The position numbers and the translations under genes were made by a program. A model generated the notes under the pieces. It was not told the origin of the DNA. It saw nothing but the letters and a program-made list of their open reading frames with translations, and did not search any database. Positions 34,991 to 44,693 of a DNA stretch of 64,000 nucleotides are shown here, piece after piece; position 1 is the first letter of the stretch, and each line of letters opens with the position of its first letter. The stretch is from positions 101,869,497-101,933,496 of the forward strand of contig OY757020.1 of assembly GCA_963580285.1 (NCBI GenBank), in the 5' to 3' direction. The DNA comes from Lucinisca nassula (taxonomy: Eukaryota > Mollusca > Bivalvia > Lucinida > Lucinidae).

Positions 34991-35582
34991 CTGGAAAGCA
35001 GCTTTGAATGTTACTTTATCAAACGGTTCACTTGAAATTGGCATTCAAATTGTCCGCAGTTGGTAAGCTCGTCTGGCGTCGCGTGCATTATTTACCTTGC
35101 ACAGATGCAAAAAGTGACGTCATCAACGTTCTAATGCCGTTAAAACGTGCTCTTCGCTGATTTTGCAATTTTCATCATAACCCTGGATACGTCTAGTCTC
35201 TTCAAGTTTCTTATGCTTTTCTGATCCAGTTTTTCCACAAGTGGCTCTGACTTCAGGAAGTTTTCAACAAGTTTATTGTCTTTTCCACCATAAACAACCC
35301 TTTTTGTGGTCCGTTGAACGTAGCACAATCAAGCCCTCCCACTGGGTTGCGTCTTTTAGATGTAAAAGTTCTTTATAAAGTGTTTCTCCCCGCCTACTTA
35401 AGTTTGCCTTAAGTCTGTTTTTCTGTCTTCATTTTCTAACCTCTTCACTCCCTCCGATATTTTTTCACGAATCTCCGTTTAGCTCGTTTTGGGGTGAACC
35501 TTTGGTTGTTTGATTTAGCTCACTAATTGAGTTGCCTCTGCAGGAACCTAAAAAAAGACTCATTGAACTACAGCTTCAAACC
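34991..35582. other. Unassigned sequence
   Basis: No repeat family is recognised. A minus-strand frame at 35140-35328 (62 codons, Lys-rich, containing KLVENFLKSEPLVEKL) is not recognised as any family and lacks supporting context, so it is not called a gene. Confidence 0.3.
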
Positions 35583-35768
35583 GCACATGAATACTAGTAA
35601 ACCCCTTAGTGGTGCGAGTCGGGCCGTTCGTGCATATTAACCCTGGGTGGCAGGGCTTGAGATGACATTCCATCGTAATGTCTGGTAAAAGCCCCACAAA
35701 ATTGGAAGCAACGTCTCCAAAATGACCTCAAAATGACCTATATGGTGTTGACGGGGACGTTAATCCAC
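35583..35768 (+). mobile_element. S1 SINE-like retroposon, 5'-truncated
   Basis: Carries the S1 middle and 3' end (ACTAGTAAACCCCTTAG to TTGACGGGGACGTTAATC). Its last part and the following ~85 bp are repeated at 48775-48979, on the other side of the nested LINE cluster. Confidence 0.72.
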
Positions 35769-35852
35769 ATATCGACGATAGCTCCAAACTGCCACGTTTT
35801 ATTTCGTTTTCAAGCACACTTGGTTCATGCCTGTTTAAGGACAACAGATAAA
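35626..35852 (+). repeat. Long direct repeat flanking the LINE nest, left copy
   Basis: 227 bp comprising the S1 3' half plus unique sequence (CAAACTGCCACGTTTTATTT, CTGTTTAAGGACAACAGATA). It recurs at 48775-48979 with roughly 10% differences and one ~10-bp deletion, bracketing L-D and everything nested in it. Confidence 0.8.
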
Positions 35853-36084
35853 TTATGTAGAAGCAGGTGAACCATCTTTAACCTCGCGCAGAGAGAAACT
35901 TTCTCTTCAGTATGCTATTAGACTTGCTGCAAATCCATCTAACCCGGCATCCAAAATTTCATTTCGACCTCAATTTGTAGATAGGTATGAAACTAAACCC
36001 ACAGCAATTAAACCTTTTGGATTACGTATTTTACCACTGCTGGAAAATTCAGGTATCGACCTTAAAAATATTCAAAAACATGAA

Positions 36085-36634
36085 CCCCCAGGTATTAGAC
36101 TTCCTGCCTTGCCGTGGCCCTGGGGGCTCAATTCCCACTGGGCACGTTGCTGCTGTGGTCAATGTGCCCACTGGGAAGAGCTAAAGGAAGTACCACCCGT
36201 TTGCCGTGGGTGGCGTCCTGTAAGCCGGAAGAAGGGATCCTGGAGGTTGAGGGTTACCTGAGGTGGCGGTGCTTCAGGTGCCCAACACGCCTCTTTGGCC
36301 TGGCTTTTCGGTGTAGACGGGTGGCCGTGCGGTCCGGCACGGTCAATCGGCTGGTCACGCCGAGCCCTAGAGATACCGCTTTGCTTTCTCTTCAACTCTT
36401 TTTGTATCTTTCCTGATACCAACCATATGCCCATTTACCTTACCCTTTTCTGTCTTTTTATCTCTAGAAGGCGGTGGCTTAACGGATCAATCGTGTAGGC
36501 ATTTTGTTTATACGAGTATATCTCACGTGTATCTCTAACATCTGCGAGTTGGATAACCACTCCAGTATGGTGTTCCCTTGTAGGGCTCCACGGAGGGCGG
36601 AGAGCACTTGGGACGAAACTAGAATTTTTTTCTT
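36085..36634 (+). promoter_or_regulatory. L 5' UTR, presumed internal promoter region
   Basis: About 550 bp, GC-rich in its first 300 bp in contrast to the AT-rich ORFs. The first bases CCCCCAGG are inverted 35-45 bp downstream (CCCTGGGGG), giving a possible terminal hairpin. LINEs of this kind must carry their promoter inside the transcribed 5' UTR, so this is where it should lie; no specific promoter element is recognised. The same segment is present at 1638, 15264, 42757 (lacking its first 21 bases) and 59941. Confidence 0.6.
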
Positions 36635-38029
36635 ATGGCTCCTGGAAAAAAACATAACCGCAAATCACCTAACCGCAAATCACCTAACCACAACGCACCT
36701 AAACGTAAAAAACAAGAAGATTCATCCGAATCGGATGAACACAGTCAACAATCCAGTCAGCAGTCAAGTCAACAATCTAGTCAGCAGTCTGCTGAACCAA
36801 ATTTTGACAATGTTCCGCGTTTCTTGGTCGTTACGTCACTTGACGATACACGAACTGTATCTAGCCTTTCCCCCTTCGTCATCGAGAAAAGTATTCTCTC
36901 CATTGCCGGACACCCTAAGAGTATAAAACAACTCAAATCGGGTGATCTTCTCTTGGAAGTCGAGAAAAAACAGCAAGTGGTAAGCCTGCTAAACACCAAC
37001 AAACTCTTTGATCTAAAAGTTAAAGTCGCTTTACATAACACGCTCAATTCATCTAAGGGAGTGATTCGCAGTCCAGAACTGCGTCCTTGCTCAGATGAAG
37101 AGATAGTCGATAACCTTAAGGATCAGGGAGTTGTTGGTGTTCGTAACATTCAAGTTCGTAGAAATGGTGTACTAAAACCAACAGCAACTTATGTGTTGAC
37201 TTTTAATACACCAATTCTACCCAAGAAAATCAAAGTAGCATATCTTTCCATTAACGTAGAGGTATACATCCCAAACCCTCTTAGATGTTACTCTTGTCAG
37301 GCTTTTGGCCATCACGAAAGCAGATGTCAGAGAAAAAAACTCTGTCCTAATTGTGGTGAAGAAAAGCATGTTGATAATCACCTCAACTGCAAAAATGAAC
37401 CCAAATGCGTAAATTGTGATGGCAAACATGCTGTTTTCTCCCGAGACTGTCCGGCGTGGAAAAAAGAAAAAGAAATACTTACCGTCAAATACCAAAGGGG
37501 GATAACATTCCCAGAAGCGCGGAAGATTGTCGAAGAGCGATACATAACACCAACCACCAGTTTCGCCAGCATCACAAAGGGTGCTGGTGTAAAATGTACC
37601 AGCTCCGCAACACAGACTGCTGAATCATACATTGCTGAACTGAAAAAGTCTGGTGCATGGAGTAAATCCACTCCAGCACCACAAAGTTCAACCAATTTAT
37701 CAAAAGGCGCAATCCAGGTTGCTTCGGATCGGTCGACAGCGACCGTACCGAAGCCAGCGCCGAATGTAAAAGAGAAACCCGACCCAGGTCGAACTAATAA
37801 GGGGTCGCAAGATCCGATTAAAAAACATCAATTGTCTCAAAGACAAACAGACAGACAACGTAAAATGGAAAGAGACAATATAAAATTTCAGAACAGATTC
37901 GGATCTTTGAGTGACAGTGATATGGAGTTGACTGAAACTCCATCATCACCAAGTGGCAATAACAGATCGAGGTCTGCCACACCACGAGCTGGTGGTAGCA
38001 GATCTATATCACCAATTGCACCTCCATAA
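36635..38029 (+). CDS. L-E ORF1: LINE nucleocapsid-like CCHC protein
   Basis: 464 residues. It should coat the element RNA and accompany ORF2 in a ribonucleoprotein. The N-terminus (1-30) is basic, and residues 31-52 are Ser/Gln repeats (SSQQSSQQ). Residues ~60-215 form a conserved globular region. Then come three zinc-knuckle-like motifs: CYSCQAFGHHESRC at 218-231, CPNCGEEKHVDNHLNC from 237, and CVNCDGKHAVFSRDC from 258. The C-terminus is Ser/Pro/Arg-rich and likely disordered. The start is set by homology of all copies after the 5' UTR. The stop lies 32 bases before the ORF2 start, so ORF2 probably needs reinitiation or similar coupling. The frame is intact. Confidence 0.95.
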   Translation: MAPGKKHNRKSPNRKSPNHNAPKRKKQEDSSESDEHSQQSSQQSSQQSSQQSAEPNFDNVPRFLVVTSLDDTRTVSSLSPFVIEKSILSIAGHPKSIKQLKSGDLLLEVEKKQQVVSLLNTNKLFDLKVKVALHNTLNSSKGVIRSPELRPCSDEEIVDNLKDQGVVGVRNIQVRRNGVLKPTATYVLTFNTPILPKKIKVAYLSINVEVYIPNPLRCYSCQAFGHHESRCQRKKLCPNCGEEKHVDNHLNCKNEPKCVNCDGKHAVFSRDCPAWKKEKEILTVKYQRGITFPEARKIVEERYITPTTSFASITKGAGVKCTSSATQTAESYIAELKKSGAWSKSTPAPQSSTNLSKGAIQVASDRSTATVPKPAPNVKEKPDPGRTNKGSQDPIKKHQLSQRQTDRQRKMERDNIKFQNRFGSLSDSDMELTETPSSPSGNNRSRSATPRAGGSRSISPIAPP

Positions 38030-38061
38030 TAGTTTCTAGTCTTTAAATATCTCTCCTTAAA

Positions 38062-41000
38062 ATGGATTTAAAACACAAAATAATACAATGGAATTGTCGA
38101 GGTCTTAAATCAAATTATAATGAACTCTTATTACTTATTTCGCTACTAACCCCATCGGTGTTTTGTTTGCAAGAAACTTTTTTAAAAACTGATGACAACA
38201 TAGATGTCAGGGGTTTCAATACATACAACTATATCTATTCTGATGGTAACAAACCATCTGGTGGCAGCTCAATTTTTGTTAAATCATGTTTACCACAAAG
38301 AGAGATCAAATTAAAAACCGACCTTCAAGCTGTAGCAGTATCGGTTTCTCTGGATAAAGAAACTACAGTTTGCTCTCTATATATCCCACCCTCATTTTCT
38401 TTAAAGTCCGAACATCTTGACTCATTGCTGAGTCAACTTCCATCGCCATATCTTTTAGTTGGCGACTTCAATGGTCACAATATTCTATGGGGCTGTAAAG
38501 ATGTCAATAACAGAGGAGCACTTGTCGAAGATTTTATTGCAAAGAACGATCTTTGCTTGATGAATGATAAATCTTATACTTACCTTCACCCTGCGACAGG
38601 TCATTTGTCTTCTTTAGATCTCTCTTTGTGTCACCCATCTCTCTTCTTGGACTATGACTGGTCTGTTCATGATGATCAGTGCGGAAGTGATCACTTTCCT
38701 GTTATAATAGAGAGCGTAAACGAACCAGATGAAGACTGTAACCAGAAATGGAAAATGAATAAAGCCGACTGGGAATTATTCCATAATTTATGTGAAGAAG
38801 AGCTATCAGTTGATCACTTAAATGAATCATCTGACATTGTTTCTGATTTCACAGATACACTTATTAACATATCAGAACAATGCATTCCAAAGACCTCCAC
38901 AAATACTAAGAAAAGCAAGCCTTGGTTTAATAATGACTGTAAAGAAGCTATTAAAAAGCGTAAACAGGCTCTAAATAAGTTCTGCAAAAATCCAACTTCA
39001 GAAAAGCTCAACGACGTAAAAGTTTTTAGAGCTAAAGCTCGGCGAACAATCCGAGCTTCCAAACGAAAGTCATGGAGAGAATATGTCTCCAAATTGAACT
39101 ATAAAACCCCCATTAAAAAGGTTTGGGATATGGTACGAAAAATTTCAGGAAAAACAAAGTCTTCTAGTTTTACACATTTAAATACTGAATTTGACACAAT
39201 AGCTTCAACAAAAAAAGATATTTCAGATACTCTTGGTCACACATTTTTGAGAAATTCATCATCGCGTAATTATTCTGACACTTTTAGAAATTTCAAAAAG
39301 GACCAGGAGAAAAGAAAACTTAACTTCAAATCCCTTAATCACGAAGAATACAACACACCATTTAACTTATCCGAACTCGTTGAAGCCATTGAAAAATCAC
39401 ATGATACGGCAACCGGCCCCGATGAAATTCATTATCAGATGCTTAAGCATCTGCCAAAAAGTTCTCTTACAACACTTTTAGATATCTTTAATAATATTTG
39501 GGAAACGGGGGTCTGTCCTGAGAGTTGGCGTGTAGCTACAGTTGTACCAATTCCGAAACCAGGGAAAGATCATGCAGAACCTACAAATTATCGTCCGATA
39601 GCTTTGACAAGTTGTTTGTGTAAAACATTGGAGAGAATGATAAACAAGAGATTAGTCTGGTACTTAGAGTCCAACAACCTCATTTCAGAATATCAATCGG
39701 GCTTTCGTTCGGAACGTAGTACCAATGACAATTTAATAAGACTAGAAACATTTATACGAGATGCTTTTATTAACAAAGAACACGTAGTGGCTGTCTTTTT
39801 CGACTTGGAGAAAGCATATGATACAACATGGCGTTATGGAATATTGAAAGATCTACATAACATTGGCTTAAGAGGAAAACTTCCCAGTTTTATTGAAAGC
39901 TTTTTAGGGGAGCGCATGTTTCAGGTGCGTGTGGGGTCTACCCTGTCAGATTTCTATGATCAAGAACAGGGTGTCCCACAGGGTAGTATTCTTTCAACTA
40001 CGCTATTTAACATCAAAATAAACAATATTGTACAATGTTTGGACGACAAAACTGATTGTTCATTGTATGTTGATGATTTTTGTATATGTTACCGTTCAAA
40101 AAATATGAAAACAATTGAACGAAAGTTACAACAAAATTTAAAAAGAATAGAAGAATGGACTGATAAAAATGGTTTCAAGTTCTCCAAGTCGAAAACGCAG
40201 TGTGTTCATTTTTGTAAACTACGGAAGAAACACGAACATCCTTCCCTGTTTTTATACGGATCACAAATTCCTGTTGTTGAAGAAGCCAAATTTCTTGGGG
40301 TCATATTTGATCAAAAGTTATCTTTTATTCCACATATTAAATACCTTAAAGCGAAATGCTTAAAAGCTTTGAATCTTTTGAAAGTTTTAGCACATACAAG
40401 TTGGGGAGCAGATCGGTATACTTTATTACATCTTTACCGGTCTTTAATAAGATCTAAATTAGATTATGGGTCTGTTGTTTATGGTTCTGCCAGAAAGTCC
40501 TATTTAAAATCCTTGGATACTATCCATCACCAAGGCCTTCGTCTGGCCATGGGAGCCTTCCGTACTTCTCCCGTATTAAGCCTTTATGTAGAAGCAGGTG
40601 AACCATCTTTAACCTCGCGCAGAGAGAAACTTTCTCTTCAGTATGCTATCAGACTTGCTGCAAATCCATCTAACCAGGCATCCAAAATTTCATTTCGACC
40701 TCAATTTGTAGATAAGTATGAAACAAAACCCACAGCAATCAAACCTTTTGGATTACGTATTTTACCACTGCTGGAAAATTCAGGTATCGACCTTAAAAAT
40801 ATTCAAAAACATGAAACCGCCGAAGTTCCATCTTGGTGTATTAAACAACCTTCTATTCTGTTCGACTTACATGATGGAAAAAAATCCGAATCAAATCCAA
40901 TACTTCTCAAACAAAACTTTCAGGTACTGCAGTCACGTTACAATGATTACCAGCAAGTCTATACTGATGGTTCCAAAGAAGGAGATAAAGTTGGCTGTGC

Positions 41001-41748
41001 GTATGTTTCTAAAGATACGCACAAAACCATGCGCCTTCCAGATGGTTCATCTATTTTTACAGCTGAAGCCAAAGCAATAGACCTAGCTTTAGATTTTATC
41101 AGTTCTTCAACAATTCAAAAAGCAATTATATTTTCGGATTCACTTTCTGTGCTTAAGGCTTTAGACCATTCATCATCTAAAAATCCTCAAATTCAAAAAT
41201 TGATCGAAAAACATCATGAAATTTCTAAAACACACCAAATCTTGTTTTGTTGGCTTCCGAGCCATATTGGCATTGTCGGCAATGAATATGCTGACAAGAA
41301 AGCAAAGGAATCGCTCAATCTTGATCCATCTGTTTTTAAAATTCCTTTTAACAATTTTAAACCATTTATCAACAGATACATCTTGTCGGAATGGCAAGGC
41401 GAATGGGACCGTGCAATAAATAACAAACTCCATGCCATTAAACCTGTCGTTAGTACAAAATGCTCTCCTCCACAGTTTTCCAGAAAAGAGGACGTAGTAT
41501 TAACACGACTGCGCATCGGCCATACTAGAGTTACTCATTCTTATATTTTTAATGGTGATGATCAGCCTTCTTGTGTAGGTTGTGATCAGCCATTCACTGT
41601 GAAACATATCTTAATTGACTGTGTTGACTTTTCACCCTCACGTATTTTATATTTCAAAGCTGACACTTTGCAACAACTGTTTCGAGATGTACCTGTTGAT
41701 AATATTATTTTATTCTTAAAAGAAATTGGACTTTTTCATAAGATTTAA
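38062..41748 (+). CDS. L-E ORF2: endonuclease-RT-RNase H polyprotein
   Basis: 1228 residues, intact. Residues ~5-215 are an AP-type endonuclease that should nick target DNA: QET at 37-39, GDFNGHN at 134-140, SLDLSL at 184-189, GSDHFP at 208-213. Residues ~485-770 are the reverse transcriptase: VPIPKPGK near 495, FFDLEKAYD with Asp581, GVPQGS at 637-642, YVDDF at 669-673. Residues ~965-1085 are RNase H: YTDGS with Asp969, FTAEAKA with Glu1002, FSDS with Asp1026, LPSHIGIVGNEYAD with Asp1078. A C-terminal CVGC..H..C motif spans 1171-1187. This EN-RT-RNase H order is that of the I superfamily (I/Nimb-like); the exact clade is inferred. Confidence 0.97.
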   Translation: MDLKHKIIQWNCRGLKSNYNELLLLISLLTPSVFCLQETFLKTDDNIDVRGFNTYNYIYSDGNKPSGGSSIFVKSCLPQREIKLKTDLQAVAVSVSLDKETTVCSLYIPPSFSLKSEHLDSLLSQLPSPYLLVGDFNGHNILWGCKDVNNRGALVEDFIAKNDLCLMNDKSYTYLHPATGHLSSLDLSLCHPSLFLDYDWSVHDDQCGSDHFPVIIESVNEPDEDCNQKWKMNKADWELFHNLCEEELSVDHLNESSDIVSDFTDTLINISEQCIPKTSTNTKKSKPWFNNDCKEAIKKRKQALNKFCKNPTSEKLNDVKVFRAKARRTIRASKRKSWREYVSKLNYKTPIKKVWDMVRKISGKTKSSSFTHLNTEFDTIASTKKDISDTLGHTFLRNSSSRNYSDTFRNFKKDQEKRKLNFKSLNHEEYNTPFNLSELVEAIEKSHDTATGPDEIHYQMLKHLPKSSLTTLLDIFNNIWETGVCPESWRVATVVPIPKPGKDHAEPTNYRPIALTSCLCKTLERMINKRLVWYLESNNLISEYQSGFRSERSTNDNLIRLETFIRDAFINKEHVVAVFFDLEKAYDTTWRYGILKDLHNIGLRGKLPSFIESFLGERMFQVRVGSTLSDFYDQEQGVPQGSILSTTLFNIKINNIVQCLDDKTDCSLYVDDFCICYRSKNMKTIERKLQQNLKRIEEWTDKNGFKFSKSKTQCVHFCKLRKKHEHPSLFLYGSQIPVVEEAKFLGVIFDQKLSFIPHIKYLKAKCLKALNLLKVLAHTSWGADRYTLLHLYRSLIRSKLDYGSVVYGSARKSYLKSLDTIHHQGLRLAMGAFRTSPVLSLYVEAGEPSLTSRREKLSLQYAIRLAANPSNQASKISFRPQFVDKYETKPTAIKPFGLRILPLLENSGIDLKNIQKHETAEVPSWCIKQPSILFDLHDGKKSESNPILLKQNFQVLQSRYNDYQQVYTDGSKEGDKVGCAYVSKDTHKTMRLPDGSSIFTAEAKAIDLALDFISSSTIQKAIIFSDSLSVLKALDHSSSKNPQIQKLIEKHHEISKTHQILFCWLPSHIGIVGNEYADKKAKESLNLDPSVFKIPFNNFKPFINRYILSEWQGEWDRAINNKLHAIKPVVSTKCSPPQFSRKEDVVLTRLRIGHTRVTHSYIFNGDDQPSCVGCDQPFTVKHILIDCVDFSPSRILYFKADTLQQLFRDVPVDNIILFLKEIGLFHKI

Positions 41749-43285
41749 CTGTTTCAGATTTTTATACATTATCATTCTGACTTTTTACTTTTAATATCAT
41801 CATAATTATTCATGCCGTTTAACCATCAACCGTTTGACGCTTATGACCCACAAAGAGGGTTGACGCGTCGTTAAACACGAAATCATCATCATCAAAAACA
41901 TGAAACCGCCGAAGTTCCATCTTGGTGTATTAAACAACCTTCTATTCTGTTCGACTTACATGATGGCAAAAAATCCGAATCAAATCCGATACTTCTCAAA
42001 CAAACTTTTCAGGTACTGCAATCACGTTACGATGATTACCAGCAAGTCTATACTGATGGTTCCAAAGAAGGAGATAAAGTTGGTTGTGCGTATGTTTCTA
42101 AAGATACGCACAAAACCATGCGCCTTCCAGATGGTTCATCTATTTTTACAGCTGAAGCCAAAGCAATAGACCTAGCTTTAGATTTTATCAGTTCTTCAAC
42201 AATTCAAAAAGCAATTATATTTTCTGATTCACTTTCTGTGCTTAAGGCTTTAGACCATTCATCATCTAATAATCCTCAAATTCAAAAATTGATCGAAAAA
42301 CATCATGAACTTTCTAAAACACACCAAATCTTGTTTTGTTGGCTTCCGAGCCATATTGGCATTGTCGGCAATGAATATGCTGACATGAAAGCAAAGGAAT
42401 CGCTCAGTCTTGATCCATCTGTTTTTAAAATTCCTTTTAATAATTTTAAACCATTTATCAATAGATACATCTTGTCGGAATGGCAAGGCGAATGGGACCG
42501 TGCAATAAATAACAAACTCCATGCCATTAAACCTGTCGTTAGTACAAAATGCTCTCCTCCACAGTTTTCCAGAAAAGAGGACGTAGTATTAACACGACTG
42601 CGCATCGGCCATACTAGAGTTACTTATTCTTATATTTTTTAATGGTGATGATCAGCCTTCTTGTGTAGGTTGTGATCAGCCATTCACTGTGAAACATATC
42701 TTAATTGACTGTGTTGACTTTTCACCCTCACGTATTTTATATTTCAAAGCTGACACGCCTTGCCGTGGCCCTGGGGGCTCAATTCCCACTTGGCACATTG
42801 CCGCTGTGGTCTCTGTGCCCACTGGGAAGAGCTAAAGGAAGTACCACCCGTTTGCCGTGGGTGGCGTCCTGTAAGCCGGAAGAAGGGATCCTGGAGGTTG
42901 AGGGTTACCTGAGGTGGCGGTGCTTCAGGTGCCCAACACGCCTCTTTGGCCTGGCTTTTCGGTGTAGACGGGTGGCCGTGCGGTCCGGCACGGTCAATCG
43001 GCTGGTCGCGCCGAGCCCTAGAGATACCGCTTTGCTTTCTCTTCAACTCTTTTTGTATCTTTCCTGATACCAACCATATGCCCATTTACCTTACCCTTTT
43101 CTGTCTTTTTATCTCTAGAAGGCGGTGGCTAAACGGATCAATCGTGTAGGCATTTTGTTTATACGAGTATATCTCACGTGTATCTCTAACACCTGCGAGT
43201 TGGATAACCACTCCATTATGGTGTTCCCTTGTAGGGCTCCACGGAGGGCGGAGAGCACTTGGGACGAAACTAGAATTTTTTCCTT

Positions 43286-44668
43286 ATGCCTCATGGAAAA
43301 AAAAATAACCGCAACGCATCTAAACACAACGCACCTTAACGTAAAAAACAAAACGATTCATCCGAATCGGATGAACAAAGTCAACAAGCCAGTCAGCAGT
43401 CAAGTCAACAAACCAGTCAGCAGTCCGCTGAACCAAATTTCGACAATGTTCCGCGTTTCTTGGTTGTCTCGTCGCTTGACGATACACGAAGTGTATCCAG
43501 CCTTTCTCCTTTCGTAATTGAGAAATGTATTAACTCCATAGCCGGACACCCTAAGAGTATCAAAAAGCTCAAATCAGGTGACCTTCTCTTGGAAATCGAG
43601 AAAAAACAACAAGTTGTAAGCCTGCTAAGCACCAATAAACTCTTTGATCTTCAGGTTAAAGTCTCTCTCCACAACACGTTAAATTCGTCTAAGGGAGTGA
43701 TTCGCAGTCCAGAACTGCGTCCTTGTACAGATGAAGAGATCGTCGATAACTTGAAAGATCAGGGAGTTGTTGGTGTTCGTAACATCAAAGTCCGTAGAAA
43801 TGGTGTACTAAAACCAACAGCAACTTATGTGTTGACTTTTAATACACCAGTTCTACCCAAGAAAATCAAAGTAGCATATCTTTCCATTAACGTAGAGGTA
43901 TACATCCCAAACCCTCTTAGATGTTACTCTTGTCAGGCTTTTGGCCATCATGAAAGCAGATGTCAGAGAAAAAAACTCTGTCCTAATTGTGGTGAAGAAA
44001 AGCATGTTGATAATCACCTCAACTGCAAAAATGAACCCAAATGCGTAAATTGTGATGGCAAACATGCTGTTTTCTCTCGAGACTGTCCGGCATGGAAAAA
44101 AGAAAAAGAAATACTAACCGTCAAATACCAAAGGGGGATAACATTCCCAGAAGCGCGAAAAATTGTCGATGAGCGATATATAACACCAACCACCAGTTTC
44201 GCCAGCATCACAAAGGGTACTGGTGTAAAATGTACCAGCTCCGCGACACAGACTGCTGAATCATACATAGCTGAACTGAAAAAATCTGGTGCATGGAGTA
44301 AACCCACTCCAGCACCGCAAAGTTCAACCAATTTATCAAATGGCGCAATCCAGGTTGCTTCGGATCGGTCGACAGCGACCGTACCGAAGCCAGCGCCGCA
44401 CGTAAAAGAGAAACTCGACTGAGGTCGAACTAATAAGGGATCGGAAGATCCGATCAAAAAACATCAATTGTCTCAAAAACAGACAGACAGACAACGTAAA
44501 ATGGAAAGAGGCAATATTAGATTTCAGAACAGATTCGGATCTTTGAGTGACAGTGATATGGAGTTCGCTGAAACTCCATCATCACCAAATGGCAATAACA
44601 GATCGAGGTCAGCAACACCACGAGCTGGTGGTAGCAGATCTATATCACCAATTGCAGCTCCAATATAG
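43286..44668 (+). pseudogene. L-F ORF1, nonsense-broken
   Basis: The ATG at 43286 is followed after 17 codons by a TAA (43337-43339) where other copies read a Lys codon. The central region and all three knuckles are open from 43460. A second stop, TGA at 44420-44422, sits where L-E reads Pro. The rest continues in frame to the usual end at 44668. Confidence 0.9.
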
Positions 44669-44693
44669 TTTCTAGTCTTAATCTCTTCATAAA

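Larger units (their letters stand above)
36085..41893 (+). mobile_element. L LINE copy L-E, full length with intact ORFs
   Basis: 5809 bp, starting exactly at CCCCCAGG and ending in an (ATC)n tail. It is flanked by an 11-bp target-site duplication, aaaaacatgaa, at 36074-36084 and 41894-41904, which is L-D ORF2 sequence. The 5' UTR is 36085-36634, ORF1 36635-38029, ORF2 38062-41748 and the 3' UTR 41749-41893. Both ORFs are uninterrupted, so this is a candidate for a recently active, possibly still mobile, element. Confidence 0.95.

Noticed and set aside
41894..42756. L copy after L-E as a template-jump product
   Set aside because: The left part of the same copy with matching subtype variants lies before L-E, and the duplication aaaaacatgaa is at both edges, so simple nested insertion explains it better.
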